This document shows, in pieces, positions 1 through 7,374 of a stretch of 64,000 nt of DNA (position 1 is the first letter of the stretch; every line of letters starts with the position of its first letter). The notes under the pieces are model-generated. The model made no database searches. It was not told the DNA's origin and was given only the letters and a program-made list of their open reading frames with translations. The stretch is from NCBI GenBank assembly GCA_934561395.1, contig CAKTGF010000003.1:186001-250000 (forward strand). The letters are read 5' to 3'. The translations under genes and the position numbers were made by a program. The stretch is from an uncultured Eubacterium sp. (GTDB lineage Bacteria > Bacillota > Clostridia > Oscillospirales > Acutalibacteraceae).

Positions 1-342
1 ACGAGCAACTCTGCCTCTGATTGTTTTGAAGTTTGTAAGCATACCGCCAAGCCATCTTGCGTTAACATAAGGCATATTGCAACGAATAGCCTCTTCCTTA
101 ACTGAATCCTGAGCCTGCTTCTTTGTGCCTACGAAAATGATTTCGCCGCCGTCTGCAGCAAGGTCACGAACGAACATATAAGCCTCATCAAGCTTCTTAA
201 CTGTTTTTTGAAGGTCGATGATGTAAATGCCGTTACGCTCTGTGAAGATGTATTCAGCCATTTTAGGGTTCCATCTTCTTGTTTGGTGTCCGAAGTGAAC
301 ACCTGCTTCTAAAAGCTGTTTCATTGAAACTACATTTGCCAT
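1..342 (-). CDS. rpsB: 30S ribosomal protein S2 (N-terminal part, cut by window edge)
   Basis: This is the first 114 codons of ribosomal protein S2, a structural protein of the small subunit that helps recruit S1 and mRNA. Translating the minus strand gives a start MANVVSMKQLLEAGVHFGHQ, followed by RRWNPKMAEYIFTERNGIYI and later GTKKQAQ and WLGGMLTNF, all hallmark S2 segments. The C-terminal half lies outside the window. The ATG is preceded by a strong AAAGGAGG ribosome binding site (351-358). The gene has its own promoter and a leader of about 125 bases. In Firmicutes it is usually followed by tsf, which would lie beyond the edge. Confidence 0.97.
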   Translation of the reverse strand, partial: MANVVSMKQLLEAGVHFGHQTRRWNPKMAEYIFTERNGIYIIDLQKTVKKLDEAYMFVRDLAADGGEIIFVGTKKQAQDSVKEEAIRCNMPYVNARWLGGMLTNFKTIRGRVAR

Positions 343-473
343 TATAATTTCCTCCTTTAAGGTTTATCCTCCACAATTCGCATGGCGCAGCCCGAATATT
401 TATAACCTAAGGCTTAACGAATCATGTGTGTTCTTGGTATTGGGCGCAATACGCCCTGCACCAATGCTGAAAT
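343..473 (-). promoter_or_regulatory. rpsB 5' leader with a GC-rich hairpin
   Basis: This is the transcribed leader between the rpsB promoter and its start codon. It holds a compact hairpin with stem GGGCG (442-446) and CGCCC (452-456), extended outward by GGT/ACC pairing with an internal loop. Ribosomal protein leaders are often autoregulatory. I do not recognise a named S2-binding motif here, so a regulatory role is inference. Confidence 0.4.
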
Positions 474-502
474 ATAATACCACAAAGAGACCGAAAAATC
501 AA
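474..502 (-). promoter_or_regulatory. sigma-A promoter of rpsB
   Basis: On the minus strand a -35 TTGATT (497-502) and a -10 TATTAT (474-479) are separated by exactly 17 bp. The -35 lies only 9 bp past the gatD stop codon and no terminator separates them, so murT-gatD transcripts may read into rpsB. Confidence 0.8.
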
Positions 503-510
503 GAACTTTT

Positions 511-1212
511 TTAAGTAAATCTTTCGATAAGCAGCCTGTGGCATTGATTTTCGTAATAATCGTCAAGACAGTCGAGTTTTTCATTCAGTGCCCTGCTTAA
601 TATTTCATCGGCAAAGGCAGGATTTTTAGGCAATAACGGGCCGTGAAGATATGTGGCAAAGGTGTTTTTGTATTCAACACCCTCGGTTTTATCCTTGGCG
701 TTGTTGCCAAAGCCTGTTACCACAGTGCCCAGGGGAGAAAGTCCGCCGCTTAAATATGTTTTGCCGCTGTGGTTTTCAAACCCCACAAGCCTGCCGTATT
801 TTGTTTGGGTTACTATGTTGCCAATCATTCGCTGTGATGTGGCAATTGTGTAAAAGGGCAAGGCCCCTGTCAGGCTCAGCTCATTGCCGTCGGCAGCCCT
901 GTAATACTGCCCTAAAATCTGAAAGCCGCCGCAGATTGCAAGAACGGTTTTGCCGCTTTCTATGGAGTAGGCTATCATCTCCGCCTTTCTTTTCAGGTCA
1001 CGGGAGATAATATTCATCTCTCTGTCCTGACCGCCGCCGATAAACATAATGTCAAAATCGGTTATTTTGTCCCCTATGCCGATGCCTGCAATTTCAACCT
1101 TGTAGCCACGCCAAATAAGGCGGTTATAAAGGCAGGAAACATTCCCTGCGTCGCCGTATAAATTAAGCTCGTTAGGGTAAAGATGGGCTATTTTTACCTT
1201 TTTTATTTCCAA
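511..1212 (-). CDS. gatD: Lipid II isoglutaminyl synthase, glutamine amidotransferase subunit GatD
   Basis: GatD releases ammonia from glutamine and passes it to MurT, which amidates the alpha-carboxyl of D-Glu in the lipid II stem peptide. The 233-residue protein is a class I (CobB/CobQ-type) amidotransferase. The nucleophile is Cys94 in AICGGFQ, the catalytic His is His190 in YLHGP, and Arg128 sits in SQRMIG. These positions match, or are within one residue of, those known for Staphylococcus aureus GatD (C94, H189, R128). An Asp or Glu completing a triad is not obvious, as in the family. The start overlaps the end of murT by 10 bases, so the two are translationally coupled and likely form a 1:1 complex at the cytoplasmic membrane. 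Confidence 0.95.
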   Translation of the reverse strand: MEIKKVKIAHLYPNELNLYGDAGNVSCLYNRLIWRGYKVEIAGIGIGDKITDFDIMFIGGGQDREMNIISRDLKRKAEMIAYSIESGKTVLAICGGFQILGQYYRAADGNELSLTGALPFYTIATSQRMIGNIVTQTKYGRLVGFENHSGKTYLSGGLSPLGTVVTGFGNNAKDKTEGVEYKNTFATYLHGPLLPKNPAFADEILSRALNEKLDCLDDYYENQCHRLLIERFT

Positions 1213-2522
1213 AACTCCTTTCCGCCGAAGCGTTGGATAAGATAGGGACGCATACGCATCATTGAGGTATATGTTGAAAGAATAACAAAATCCCTTTGCC
1301 GTGATTGCAAAAATTCCGCAAAGGCAGCGTAATTCTCCCCTTGAAACACCCCGGTAACCCCTATGCCCGAATACTTAAGCCTCAAAGCCGCATCATAGGC
1401 TCGTTTTCCCAAAGTGTAGGCCTGCATATTTTTTGCGGAAAGGGGCGCAAAATCCCCGTCCCAAATCCAGCTAACATCCCTGCCGTCCGCCTCATTATCA
1501 TTAAGGGCAAAGGCAAGGTCAAAGGGGCGGTTGAATTTTGATATGTATTTTACGCAGTTTGAAAGCCCAACCGGGTTTTTAACCAGCATAAGGGTTATGG
1601 TGCTGTCGCCGTTCTCAAAGCGTTCAAGCCTGCCGAAGGCGCCGTCATAATTGCCGATAGCGCCGTAATTTTCGATTTTCAAAACTGAAAGGGTGCCTGC
1701 GGCGGCAATGTAGTTGTAAATGTTATAAACGCCGCCAAGTGAAATATTAACAGGCTTGTTATTCATAATAAACGAGGAGCCTTGGTCGGTAAGCTCAATA
1801 ATATCGCTGACCAAAAAATCAGGTTGTGAGCGCTTATAGCCGCAGTTGCGGCAGAAGAAATCCCCAAGCTGGGCAAAAACGCTGAAATTGTACTCAAGGG
1901 TGCAGCTGCACTTTGGGCAAAAGCGAGAATCCGACTGAACGGTGTTATTGAACCCGGCATTAATACCAAAGGTGAAAACAGTATTTTGGCAGGTATCCTT
2001 TAAAGAATAAGTTAAGGGGCAGTCGCCGTTTAATATCAAAGTTGCACCGGGCATATTTTCTATGCTTTGGCTTATTTTGTTAAAGGTGTTTGTGACCTCG
2101 CCGTATCTGTCAAGCTGGTCACGAAACAGGTTGGTAACCACAAGAATATCTGCATCAAGATACCTGGAAATAAGTGGCAGGCTGTTTTCATCACACTCTA
2201 AAACGGCATATTCCTTTTTGCATTTTCCCAAAAGGCTTGAATTAACAACAAAAGCCGTTGCTACCCCCGAAAGCATATTTGCACCGCCCTTGTTGATAAA
2301 ATATGTTTTCTTTGCGGAAATAAGCCCCTGCTCCAAAAGGGCGCAGGTGGTGGTTTTGCCGTTTGTGCCGGTAACGCATATTATTTTCACCCCTTTTGAA
2401 AGGGAGGTCAAAATGTTGTATTTTAAGGCAAGCGCAATTCTGCCGGGGAGGGTAGTTGCTCCCCTGCCCAGCAGGCGTAAAACAAAAAACACTGCCTTTG
2501 CTATAAATAAAGAAATTATCAT
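1203..2522 (-). CDS. murT: Lipid II isoglutaminyl synthase, MurT subunit
   Basis: MurT is the Mur-ligase-like, ATP-using subunit that activates D-Glu of lipid II for amidation with ammonia supplied by GatD. It has a hydrophobic N-terminus (residues 1-20), a P-loop VTGTNGKTTT (about 50-59), the Mur ligase central domain, an inserted four-cysteine zinc ribbon (Cys202, 205, 224 and 227) and a C-terminal DUF1727 region. Its length of 439 residues is typical. The ATG start faces the divergent suhB-like gene. Amidation of D-Glu promotes peptidoglycan cross-linking and lysozyme tolerance in Gram-positive bacteria, which fits the inferred lineage. Confidence 0.95.
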   Translation of the reverse strand: MIISLFIAKAVFFVLRLLGRGATTLPGRIALALKYNILTSLSKGVKIICVTGTNGKTTTCALLEQGLISAKKTYFINKGGANMLSGVATAFVVNSSLLGKCKKEYAVLECDENSLPLISRYLDADILVVTNLFRDQLDRYGEVTNTFNKISQSIENMPGATLILNGDCPLTYSLKDTCQNTVFTFGINAGFNNTVQSDSRFCPKCSCTLEYNFSVFAQLGDFFCRNCGYKRSQPDFLVSDIIELTDQGSSFIMNNKPVNISLGGVYNIYNYIAAAGTLSVLKIENYGAIGNYDGAFGRLERFENGDSTITLMLVKNPVGLSNCVKYISKFNRPFDLAFALNDNEADGRDVSWIWDGDFAPLSAKNMQAYTLGKRAYDAALRLKYSGIGVTGVFQGENYAAFAEFLQSRQRDFVILSTYTSMMRMRPYLIQRFGGKEFWK

Positions 2523-2534
2523 ACTTAATTTATA

Positions 2535-2562
2535 TTGAAAAAATTTTCATATATGCTAAAAT
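2535..2562 (+). promoter_or_regulatory. sigma-A promoter of the inositol monophosphatase gene
   Basis: TTGAAA (2535-2540) and TAAAAT (2557-2562) are separated by 16 bp. The TTG that would serve as an upstream start codon is the -35 box itself, so translation must begin downstream at 2589. Confidence 0.7.
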
Positions 2563-2588
2563 TAAGAAAAGCAAAAAGGAGAGCATTT

Positions 2589-3353
2589 ATGTTAGAAGAA
2601 ATTATAGATGCCGTTAAAAGGGCAAGTGAAATATACAAAAGCGCAGGCAGCGATTTGGGCATTTGCGAAAAAAGCTCAAGCGTTGACCTTGTAACCAAAT
2701 ACGACAAGCAGATACAGGAGTTTTTAATAAACGAGCTGTCAAAAATCGTTCCCGGCGCAAGCTTTTTGGGCGAGGAAGGCGATGATAACAAGGAGCTGAC
2801 CGACGGCTACTGCTTTATCATTGACCCCATTGACGGAACAACAAACTTTATAAAGGGCTTTCAGCACAGCGCCATAAGCGTTGGCCTCGCTAAGGACAGG
2901 GAGCTTTATATCGGCGTTGTTATGGACCCCGACCTTAACAACATTTATTATGCGGAAAAGGGCAAGGGCGCATTTCTTAACGGCAAGTCTATTAAGGTAA
3001 GCCAATGCCCGTTAAGGGAAAGCCTGGTGCTTTTCGGCACCTGCCCCTACGAGCATGAGCTTGCCCACAAAACTTTTGAATTAACGGAAAAGGTTTTCTA
3101 TAAGGCACTGGAGGTAAGGCGTGGGGGCTCCGCAGCCCTTGATATTTGCTATGTTGCCGCAGGCAAGGCAGATTTATATTACGAGCTTATTTTAAGGCCT
3201 TGGGATTGGGCAGGGGCAACGCTGATTTTAACCGAGGCAGGAGGAACTGCAACAAGGGTTGACGGTGCCCCCCTTAACGCAAGCGAGGTTAAATCATATT
3301 TGTGCGGAAACGCCGATAACATTAAGGAATTTTATGAAATATACAACTCTTAA
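2589..3353 (+). CDS. suhB: Inositol monophosphatase family protein
   Basis: This is a 254-residue member of the inositol monophosphatase/SuhB family, Mg-dependent sugar or polyol phosphate phosphatases. It shows the metal-binding GEEG (about 61-64), the signature DPIDGT (79-84) followed by TNF, and the distal WDWAGATLI motif. The start chosen is the ATG preceded by AAAGGAG (2576-2582); the longer reading frame would start inside the promoter. The physiological substrate (inositol-1-phosphate, a nucleotide such as pAp, or a sugar phosphate) cannot be told from sequence. Its 3' end overlaps the next gene by 20 bases. Confidence 0.88.
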   Translation: MLEEIIDAVKRASEIYKSAGSDLGICEKSSSVDLVTKYDKQIQEFLINELSKIVPGASFLGEEGDDNKELTDGYCFIIDPIDGTTNFIKGFQHSAISVGLAKDRELYIGVVMDPDLNNIYYAEKGKGAFLNGKSIKVSQCPLRESLVLFGTCPYEHELAHKTFELTEKVFYKALEVRRGGSAALDICYVAAGKADLYYELILRPWDWAGATLILTEAGGTATRVDGAPLNASEVKSYLCGNADNIKEFYEIYNS

Positions 3354-4203
3354 CAGCTATCTTAAGAAGCGCTTTGGCTGCAAGGTTTACAAATTGGCTC
3401 TTGACGGCGGCTTTACCTGCCCCAACCGTGACGGCACAATCGGAACGGGCGGCTGTATTTTCTGCTCCCGTGGCGGCAGCGGAGATTTTGCCGAAAGCCG
3501 AGATTTAAGTATTACAGAGCAAATTGAAAAAGCCAAGAAGAAAGTGGCTAAAAAGATTACCGACGGAAAATACATTGCGTATTTTCAGGCGTTCACAAAC
3601 ACCTATGCCCCTGTTGAAAGGCTTGAGGAAATATATATGCAGGCAGTAATGCATAAGGATATTGTTGCCCTTTCAATAGGCACAAGGCCGGACTGCCTGG
3701 GAGCGGATGTTATTGCCCTGCTTGAAAGAATCAATAAAATCAAGCCTGTTTTTGTGGAGCTGGGGTTGCAAACAATACATAAAAAAGCCGCAGAATATAT
3801 CAGGCGTGGGTATGATTTAAGCGTGTATGACAAAGCAGTTGAAGATTTGCACGACGCAGGAATAAATGTGGTAACCCACCTGATAATCGGGCTGCCCGGA
3901 GAAAGCAAGGAGGATATTTTAGCCTCTGTTGAATATGTGTGCCGCTATACCGACGGCATTAAGCTACAGCTTTTGCATATATTGGAGGGCACAGACCTTG
4001 CAGAAGAATATAAAAACGGCAAGGTAAAGGCGTTAAGCCTTGAGGAATACACCGATATTATAAAGTCCTGCGTTGAAATAATCCCCCAAAGGGTGGTTAT
4101 ACACCGATTAACCGGGGACGGAGCAAAAAAGGACCTTATCGCTCCCCTTTGGTCGGCAGACAAAAAGAGGGTTTTAAACACCATTAGCAAGGCCCTGCAA
4201 TAA
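3334..4203 (+). CDS. Radical SAM protein of the TIGR01212 (YhcC/YtqA) type
   Basis: The 289-residue protein starts MKYTTLNSYLKKRFG and carries the unusual cluster-binding motif CPNRDGTIGTGGCIFC (C-x11-C-x2-C) in place of the standard CxxxCxxC. This spacing together with KVYKLALDGGF is diagnostic of the TIGR01212/YhcC subfamily, which binds a 4Fe-4S cluster and cleaves S-adenosylmethionine. Downstream, IGTRPDC, VELGLQT and HLIIGLPGE are conserved radical SAM barrel segments. The start lies 20 bases inside the preceding gene, with AAGGAA just upstream; the longer frame is rejected because it would overlap even more. The substrate of the family is not established to my knowledge. A strong terminator follows. 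Confidence 0.88.
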   Translation: MKYTTLNSYLKKRFGCKVYKLALDGGFTCPNRDGTIGTGGCIFCSRGGSGDFAESRDLSITEQIEKAKKKVAKKITDGKYIAYFQAFTNTYAPVERLEEIYMQAVMHKDIVALSIGTRPDCLGADVIALLERINKIKPVFVELGLQTIHKKAAEYIRRGYDLSVYDKAVEDLHDAGINVVTHLIIGLPGESKEDILASVEYVCRYTDGIKLQLLHILEGTDLAEEYKNGKVKALSLEEYTDIIKSCVEIIPQRVVIHRLTGDGAKKDLIAPLWSADKKRVLNTISKALQ

Positions 4204-4222
4204 AATTTACATATAATTTTAA

Positions 4223-4260
4223 AAGGCTGTGTAAGCAAAAACTTACACAGCCTTGTTTTG
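4223..4260. terminator. Bidirectional Rho-independent terminator
   Basis: A perfect 13-bp stem (4223-4235 with 4242-4254) closes a CAAAAA loop. It is flanked by an A-run on the left and GTTTTGT on the right, so it can end the radical SAM transcript and the convergent ABC transporter transcript. Confidence 0.88.
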
Positions 4261-4267
4261 TGTTTAA

Positions 4268-4990
4268 TTAAAGCACCTTTGAAAGAAAATCTTTTAGCCT
4301 TGGGTCTTGGGGATTAGTGAAAAACTCCGTCGGCGGAGCCTCCTCCTTAATTACGCCCTCGTCAATAAACAGCACCTTTGATGCAACCTCACGGGCAAAG
4401 CCCATTTCGTGGGTAACAACAACCATTGTCATTCCCTCGTCAGCCAAATCTCTCATTACCTGGAGAACCTCGCCGACCATTTCAGGGTCAAGGGCAGAGG
4501 TAGGCTCGTCAAAAAGCATAACCTTTGGGTTCATTGCCAGTGAACGAACAATTGCAACACGCTGCTTTTGGCCGCCTGAAAGCTGGCTTGGGTAAGCGTC
4601 TGCCTTGTCGCTCAAACCAACCCTTGCAAGAAGTGAAAGGGCATTTTCCTTTGCCTCATCCTTTGTCATAATTTTATGATGAATTGGGGCAAGGGTAATG
4701 TTGTCAATAATGGTTTTATTTGCAAACAAATTAAAGTGCTGGAACACCATGCCCATATGCTGGCGAACCTCGTTAATATCGCACTTTTTGTCTGTTATGC
4801 ACTGCCCGTCAAAATAAATTTCGCCGGAGGTAGGAGTTTCCAAAAGGTTCAGGCACCTTAAAAATGTGCTTTTGCCGGAGCCTGACGGGCCGATAACAAC
4901 AATTTTTTCGCCCTGGTGTATTTCGTAGTTAACACCACGCAAAACCTTTACATCGCCGAAGCTTTTTTCAAGATTACAAACTTTTATCAC
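4268..4990 (-). CDS. glnQ: Polar amino acid ABC transporter, ATP-binding protein
   Basis: This is the cytoplasmic ATPase of a polar amino acid importer (GlnQ/HisP/ArtM type), 240 residues, the usual length. It has Walker A GPSGSGKST (34-42), Q-loop VFQHFNLF, signature LSGGQKQR, Walker B VMLFDEPTSALD and the switch His in VVVTHEMGFA. The gene overlaps the permease gene by 17 bases, indicating a single transcript with the permease and binding protein upstream. The substrate is a polar or charged amino acid; the exact one is not determined. Confidence 0.93.
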   Translation of the reverse strand: MIKVCNLEKSFGDVKVLRGVNYEIHQGEKIVVIGPSGSGKSTFLRCLNLLETPTSGEIYFDGQCITDKKCDINEVRQHMGMVFQHFNLFANKTIIDNITLAPIHHKIMTKDEAKENALSLLARVGLSDKADAYPSQLSGGQKQRVAIVRSLAMNPKVMLFDEPTSALDPEMVGEVLQVMRDLADEGMTMVVVTHEMGFAREVASKVLFIDEGVIKEEAPPTEFFTNPQDPRLKDFLSKVL

Positions 4991-5681
4991 CTTTTCTCAA
5001 GCTCCTTTCCATAATTTTTAACAGTGTTGAAATTACAAGCACCAATACTATATAAATTACAGCCATTACAATATACGGCGCCATAAAGTCATAGGTATTT
5101 GAGCCGATACGCTGGAATGCAACATACAAATCCATTGCGCCCACAAAGCTTACAACAGAGGTTTCCTTAATAAGGGAAATAAATTCGTTGCCAAGGGTGG
5201 GAAGTATGTTTTTAACAGCCTGTGGGATAACAATTTTCATCATTGTTGTGCCATAACTTAAGCCGACGCTTCTGCCGCCCTCCATTTGACCCGGGTCAAC
5301 TGACAAAATACCTGCACGCATTATTTCGGAAATATATGCGGCCGAGTTTAAGCCGAATACCACCGAGGCAACGGCAACGGAGTTCATGGTTTTGCCGATA
5401 AGGGGCAGCAAAACATAGTAAAACAGCAGCAGCTGCACAGCAATCGGTGTGCCCCTGAAAAAGCCCACATAAAACGATGCTATTTTATCAAGCACCTTAA
5501 CTATAACATTATTTTTCGGAATAACCCTTACCGTTGCAAGAACAGTGCCCAAAACAATACCAAAAACAAAGCCGATTAAAGCAATTATCAGGGTGTTTTT
5601 TAAGCCCGTTAAAACGGTGGTGTATCCCCCTTTTTCAATGAAAAAGCGCCAAAATATTTCAAACTTTCTTTCAAAATTCAT
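4974..5681 (-). CDS. Polar amino acid ABC transporter, permease
   Basis: This is a HisM/GlnP-type inner membrane permease of 235 residues. It has about five hydrophobic segments and the EAA loop GGRSVGLSYGTTMMKIVIP characteristic of the family. I place the start at the ATG giving MNFERKFEIFW, which is preceded by GAGGA at good spacing; the frame extends 18 bases further to a TTG that has no ribosome binding site. It lies between the binding protein and ATPase genes and probably acts as a homodimer. Confidence 0.92.
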   Translation of the reverse strand: MNFERKFEIFWRFFIEKGGYTTVLTGLKNTLIIALIGFVFGIVLGTVLATVRVIPKNNVIVKVLDKIASFYVGFFRGTPIAVQLLLFYYVLLPLIGKTMNSVAVASVVFGLNSAAYISEIMRAGILSVDPGQMEGGRSVGLSYGTTMMKIVIPQAVKNILPTLGNEFISLIKETSVVSFVGAMDLYVAFQRIGSNTYDFMAPYIVMAVIYIVLVLVISTLLKIMERSLRKGDKSL

Positions 5682-5700
5682 TAATAAATCCTCACACAAT

Positions 5701-5736
5701 AAAAACAGGCTGGCTCACTCTTGGTGGGTCAGCCTG
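5701..5736 (-). terminator. Intra-operon terminator/attenuator hairpin
   Basis: A 13-bp stem (5706-5718 with 5724-5736, including G-U pairs) has a 5-base loop and is followed on the minus strand by TTTTT. It sits between the binding protein gene and the permease gene. A leaky terminator here would give more binding protein than membrane components, a common arrangement for ABC importers. Confidence 0.75.
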
Positions 5737-5747
5737 AGTGCTAATTA

Positions 5748-6659
5748 TTATTGTACAGTAGCGTTAATTTGAGTTGCAATTGCTGCTGCGGGAGCGGCGT
5801 CAATCATAACATAATTAATGCTGCCGTTCATCATATCTGTTACTGCAAGTGAACCGTTAGCATAGCCCTTCCATGTTGCCTTAAGGCCTGCAAAGCCCAT
5901 ATCAGAGCTGCCTGTAACATAGGACTGACCTGTTGTGCCGGTTTGACCGCCGATTACTACGCTTGAATCAAAGCCTTCAAGGATTTTTTCAACATCCTCC
6001 TTGGTTTTGCACTCATCAAATGTAGTATCGCTATTCTTAACAATAAGCTTTTGTGATGCTGAATAGTATGAATCCGAGAAATCAACCTGCTTTGCTCTGT
6101 CAGGAGATACTGTAAGGCCTGCCATGCCGATGTCAGCCTTCTTGGTTTCAACTGAAAGCAATACAGACTCAAATGCCATATCTGAAATTACAAGCTCTTT
6201 GCCAAGCTTTTCAGCAAGGAGTGATGCAATTTCCATATCAATGCCGTAGAACTTGTCGCCGTCCTTATACTCAAATGGAGCAAACTCTGCGTTTGTTGCA
6301 ACAACAAGCTGGTCCTTTGAGCTGTCAAGTGCAGCAGAGGTAACTGCTACAGGCTCGCCCTCGCCGAAATAACGGTTGCAGATTTCGTCAAGCTTGCCGT
6401 TTTCTTTAATCTCGGCAATAAACTCGTTGGTAGCCTTCATAAGCTCAGGCTGGTCCTTATCAACACCGAAAGCATATTCTTCGTTTGAAAGCTCAATGTC
6501 AATTACCTTTACGCCTGCTGTGTTATCGGTTTTGCTGTCGCTTTGTGAGGCTGTGGTGTCGCTGCCTGAATTATCAGCTGCCTTTGAACAACCTGCAAAG
6601 CAAGCACATACTGTTGCTGCCGCAATAACAACACATAATAACTTTTTAATTGTTTTCAT
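5748..6659 (-). CDS. Amino acid ABC transporter substrate-binding lipoprotein, apparently circularly permuted
   Basis: This is a 303-residue solute-binding protein of the polar amino acid family (SBP_bac_3). A lipoprotein signal ends at FAGC (Cys24), followed by a Ser/Thr/Asp linker. The canonical domain starts only at about residue 118 (LVVATNAEFAPFEYKDGDKF) and runs through SPDRAKQVDFSDSYY to VMIDAAPAAAIATQI, where the protein stops. The segment that normally closes the domain (EEYAFGVDKDQPEL, then LDEICNRYFG) instead lies at residues 50-100, before the canonical N-terminus, joined by a linker of about 16 residues. The ligand-contacting Arg and Asp positions are kept, so the protein is probably functional. 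The ATG at 6659 with AGGAGA upstream is preferred over a start 18 bases earlier. Confidence 0.88.
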   Translation of the reverse strand: MKTIKKLLCVVIAAATVCACFAGCSKAADNSGSDTTASQSDSKTDNTAGVKVIDIELSNEEYAFGVDKDQPELMKATNEFIAEIKENGKLDEICNRYFGEGEPVAVTSAALDSSKDQLVVATNAEFAPFEYKDGDKFYGIDMEIASLLAEKLGKELVISDMAFESVLLSVETKKADIGMAGLTVSPDRAKQVDFSDSYYSASQKLIVKNSDTTFDECKTKEDVEKILEGFDSSVVIGGQTGTTGQSYVTGSSDMGFAGLKATWKGYANGSLAVTDMMNGSINYVMIDAAPAAAIATQINATVQ

Positions 6660-6686
6660 TTTTACTTCTCCTATCAATTAATTTTT

Positions 6687-6700
6687 ATACATTTATGTAT
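6687..6700. promoter_or_regulatory. Palindromic operator candidate in the ABC importer promoter
   Basis: ATACATTTATGTAT is an inverted repeat of ATACAT and ATGTAT with a 2-base centre. It lies just downstream of the -10 box of the binding protein promoter, where a repressor could block transcription. It loosely resembles AT-rich ArgR-type boxes, but I cannot assign the regulator. Confidence 0.4.
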
Positions 6701-6706
6701 GCAAAT

Positions 6707-6735
6707 AAAATAGCACAATACCGCTGATTTGTCAA
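6707..6735 (-). promoter_or_regulatory. sigma-A promoter of the amino acid ABC operon
   Basis: On the minus strand TTGACA (6730-6735), a 17-bp spacer and TATTTT (6707-6712) form a strong promoter ahead of the binding protein, permease and ATPase genes. Confidence 0.82.
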
Positions 6736-6765
6736 TCAATTATACATCAATTGAATAAATATGCG

Positions 6766-6792
6766 AAAAGGGCGTACCCTTGGTACACCCTT
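6766..6792 (-). terminator. Rho-independent terminator of the rsmD-coaD-coiled-coil operon
   Basis: An 11-bp stem with one mismatch (6768-6778 with 6782-6792) and a 3-base loop is followed on the minus strand by TTTT. It lies 17 bases after the coiled-coil gene. Confidence 0.72.
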
Positions 6793-6808
6793 AAAAGCTA
6801 AAATACGA

Positions 6809-7372
6809 TTATTCCGCTGTTTTGTTTTGTGCGTTTGAAATGCCCTGACGAATACGGCGAACATCTGTAAGTGCCTTATAAAGTGAATCGTCGATTGAAA
6901 GAAGGGTATCGTCTGCATAGTTGTTAACAGCATTAAGCATTTCTCTTGACTTGTTTTGTGCTGTGGTAACCATTTCGTTAGCCTGAGCGGTAGCGTTGCC
7001 AAGAATTTCAGAAGCCTGATTTTGAGCCTCTGTTACCATTGCTGTGCCCTGCTCGTTTGCCTTAGCAATAATTTCGGTAGCCTCGGCCTGAGCGGTCTTT
7101 GTGATTTCGTCACGGGCAACAAGTTCCCTTGCGTCTGCCTGTGCTTTTTTGATAATCTCGGCAGCCTCTTTTTTAGCTTCTTCAAGAATTGTGTTTCTTG
7201 AATCAACAATAGCCTTTGCCTGCTTGGTTTCCTGAGGGGTGTTTAACCTGATGTCCTCAATAATGGTTTTGATTTTTTCAATATCAACCGCATATTTTTT
7301 TGAAAGCGGAATTGCAGTAGCGCCGTCAAGCACATCTTCAAGATCTTCAAGTAAAATATCTGTATTAGTCAT
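6809..7372 (-). CDS. Alanine/glutamate-rich coiled-coil protein, V-ATPase subunit H-like
   Basis: This 187-residue cytoplasmic protein has no recognisable catalytic motif. Residues 1-50 form a short folded-looking head (NTDILLEDLEDVLDGA). Residues from about 50 to 160 are a continuous amphipathic helix rich in Ala, Glu, Lys and Gln with repeats such as AEATEIIAKANEQG and NATAQANEMVTTAQ. Such sequences are often labelled ATPase or V-type ATP synthase subunit H-like, or likened to DivIVA, because of composition alone. It sits two bases after coaD. I infer a structural or scaffold role, perhaps linked to division or the envelope, but no function is shown by the sequence. Confidence 0.7.
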   Translation of the reverse strand: MTNTDILLEDLEDVLDGATAIPLSKKYAVDIEKIKTIIEDIRLNTPQETKQAKAIVDSRNTILEEAKKEAAEIIKKAQADARELVARDEITKTAQAEATEIIAKANEQGTAMVTEAQNQASEILGNATAQANEMVTTAQNKSREMLNAVNNYADDTLLSIDDSLYKALTDVRRIRQGISNAQNKTAE

Positions 7373-7374
7373 TC

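Noticed and set aside
2535..2588. N-terminal extension of the inositol monophosphatase from a TTG at 2535
   Set aside because: The TTG is the -35 hexamer of the gene's promoter, and an ATG with a good ribosome binding site at 2589 gives the normal family N-terminus.
5748..6659. Binding protein as a fusion of two solute-binding domains
   Set aside because: Only about 55 residues precede the canonical start and they match the missing C-terminal end of the same domain, so a permutation explains it better than a fusion.
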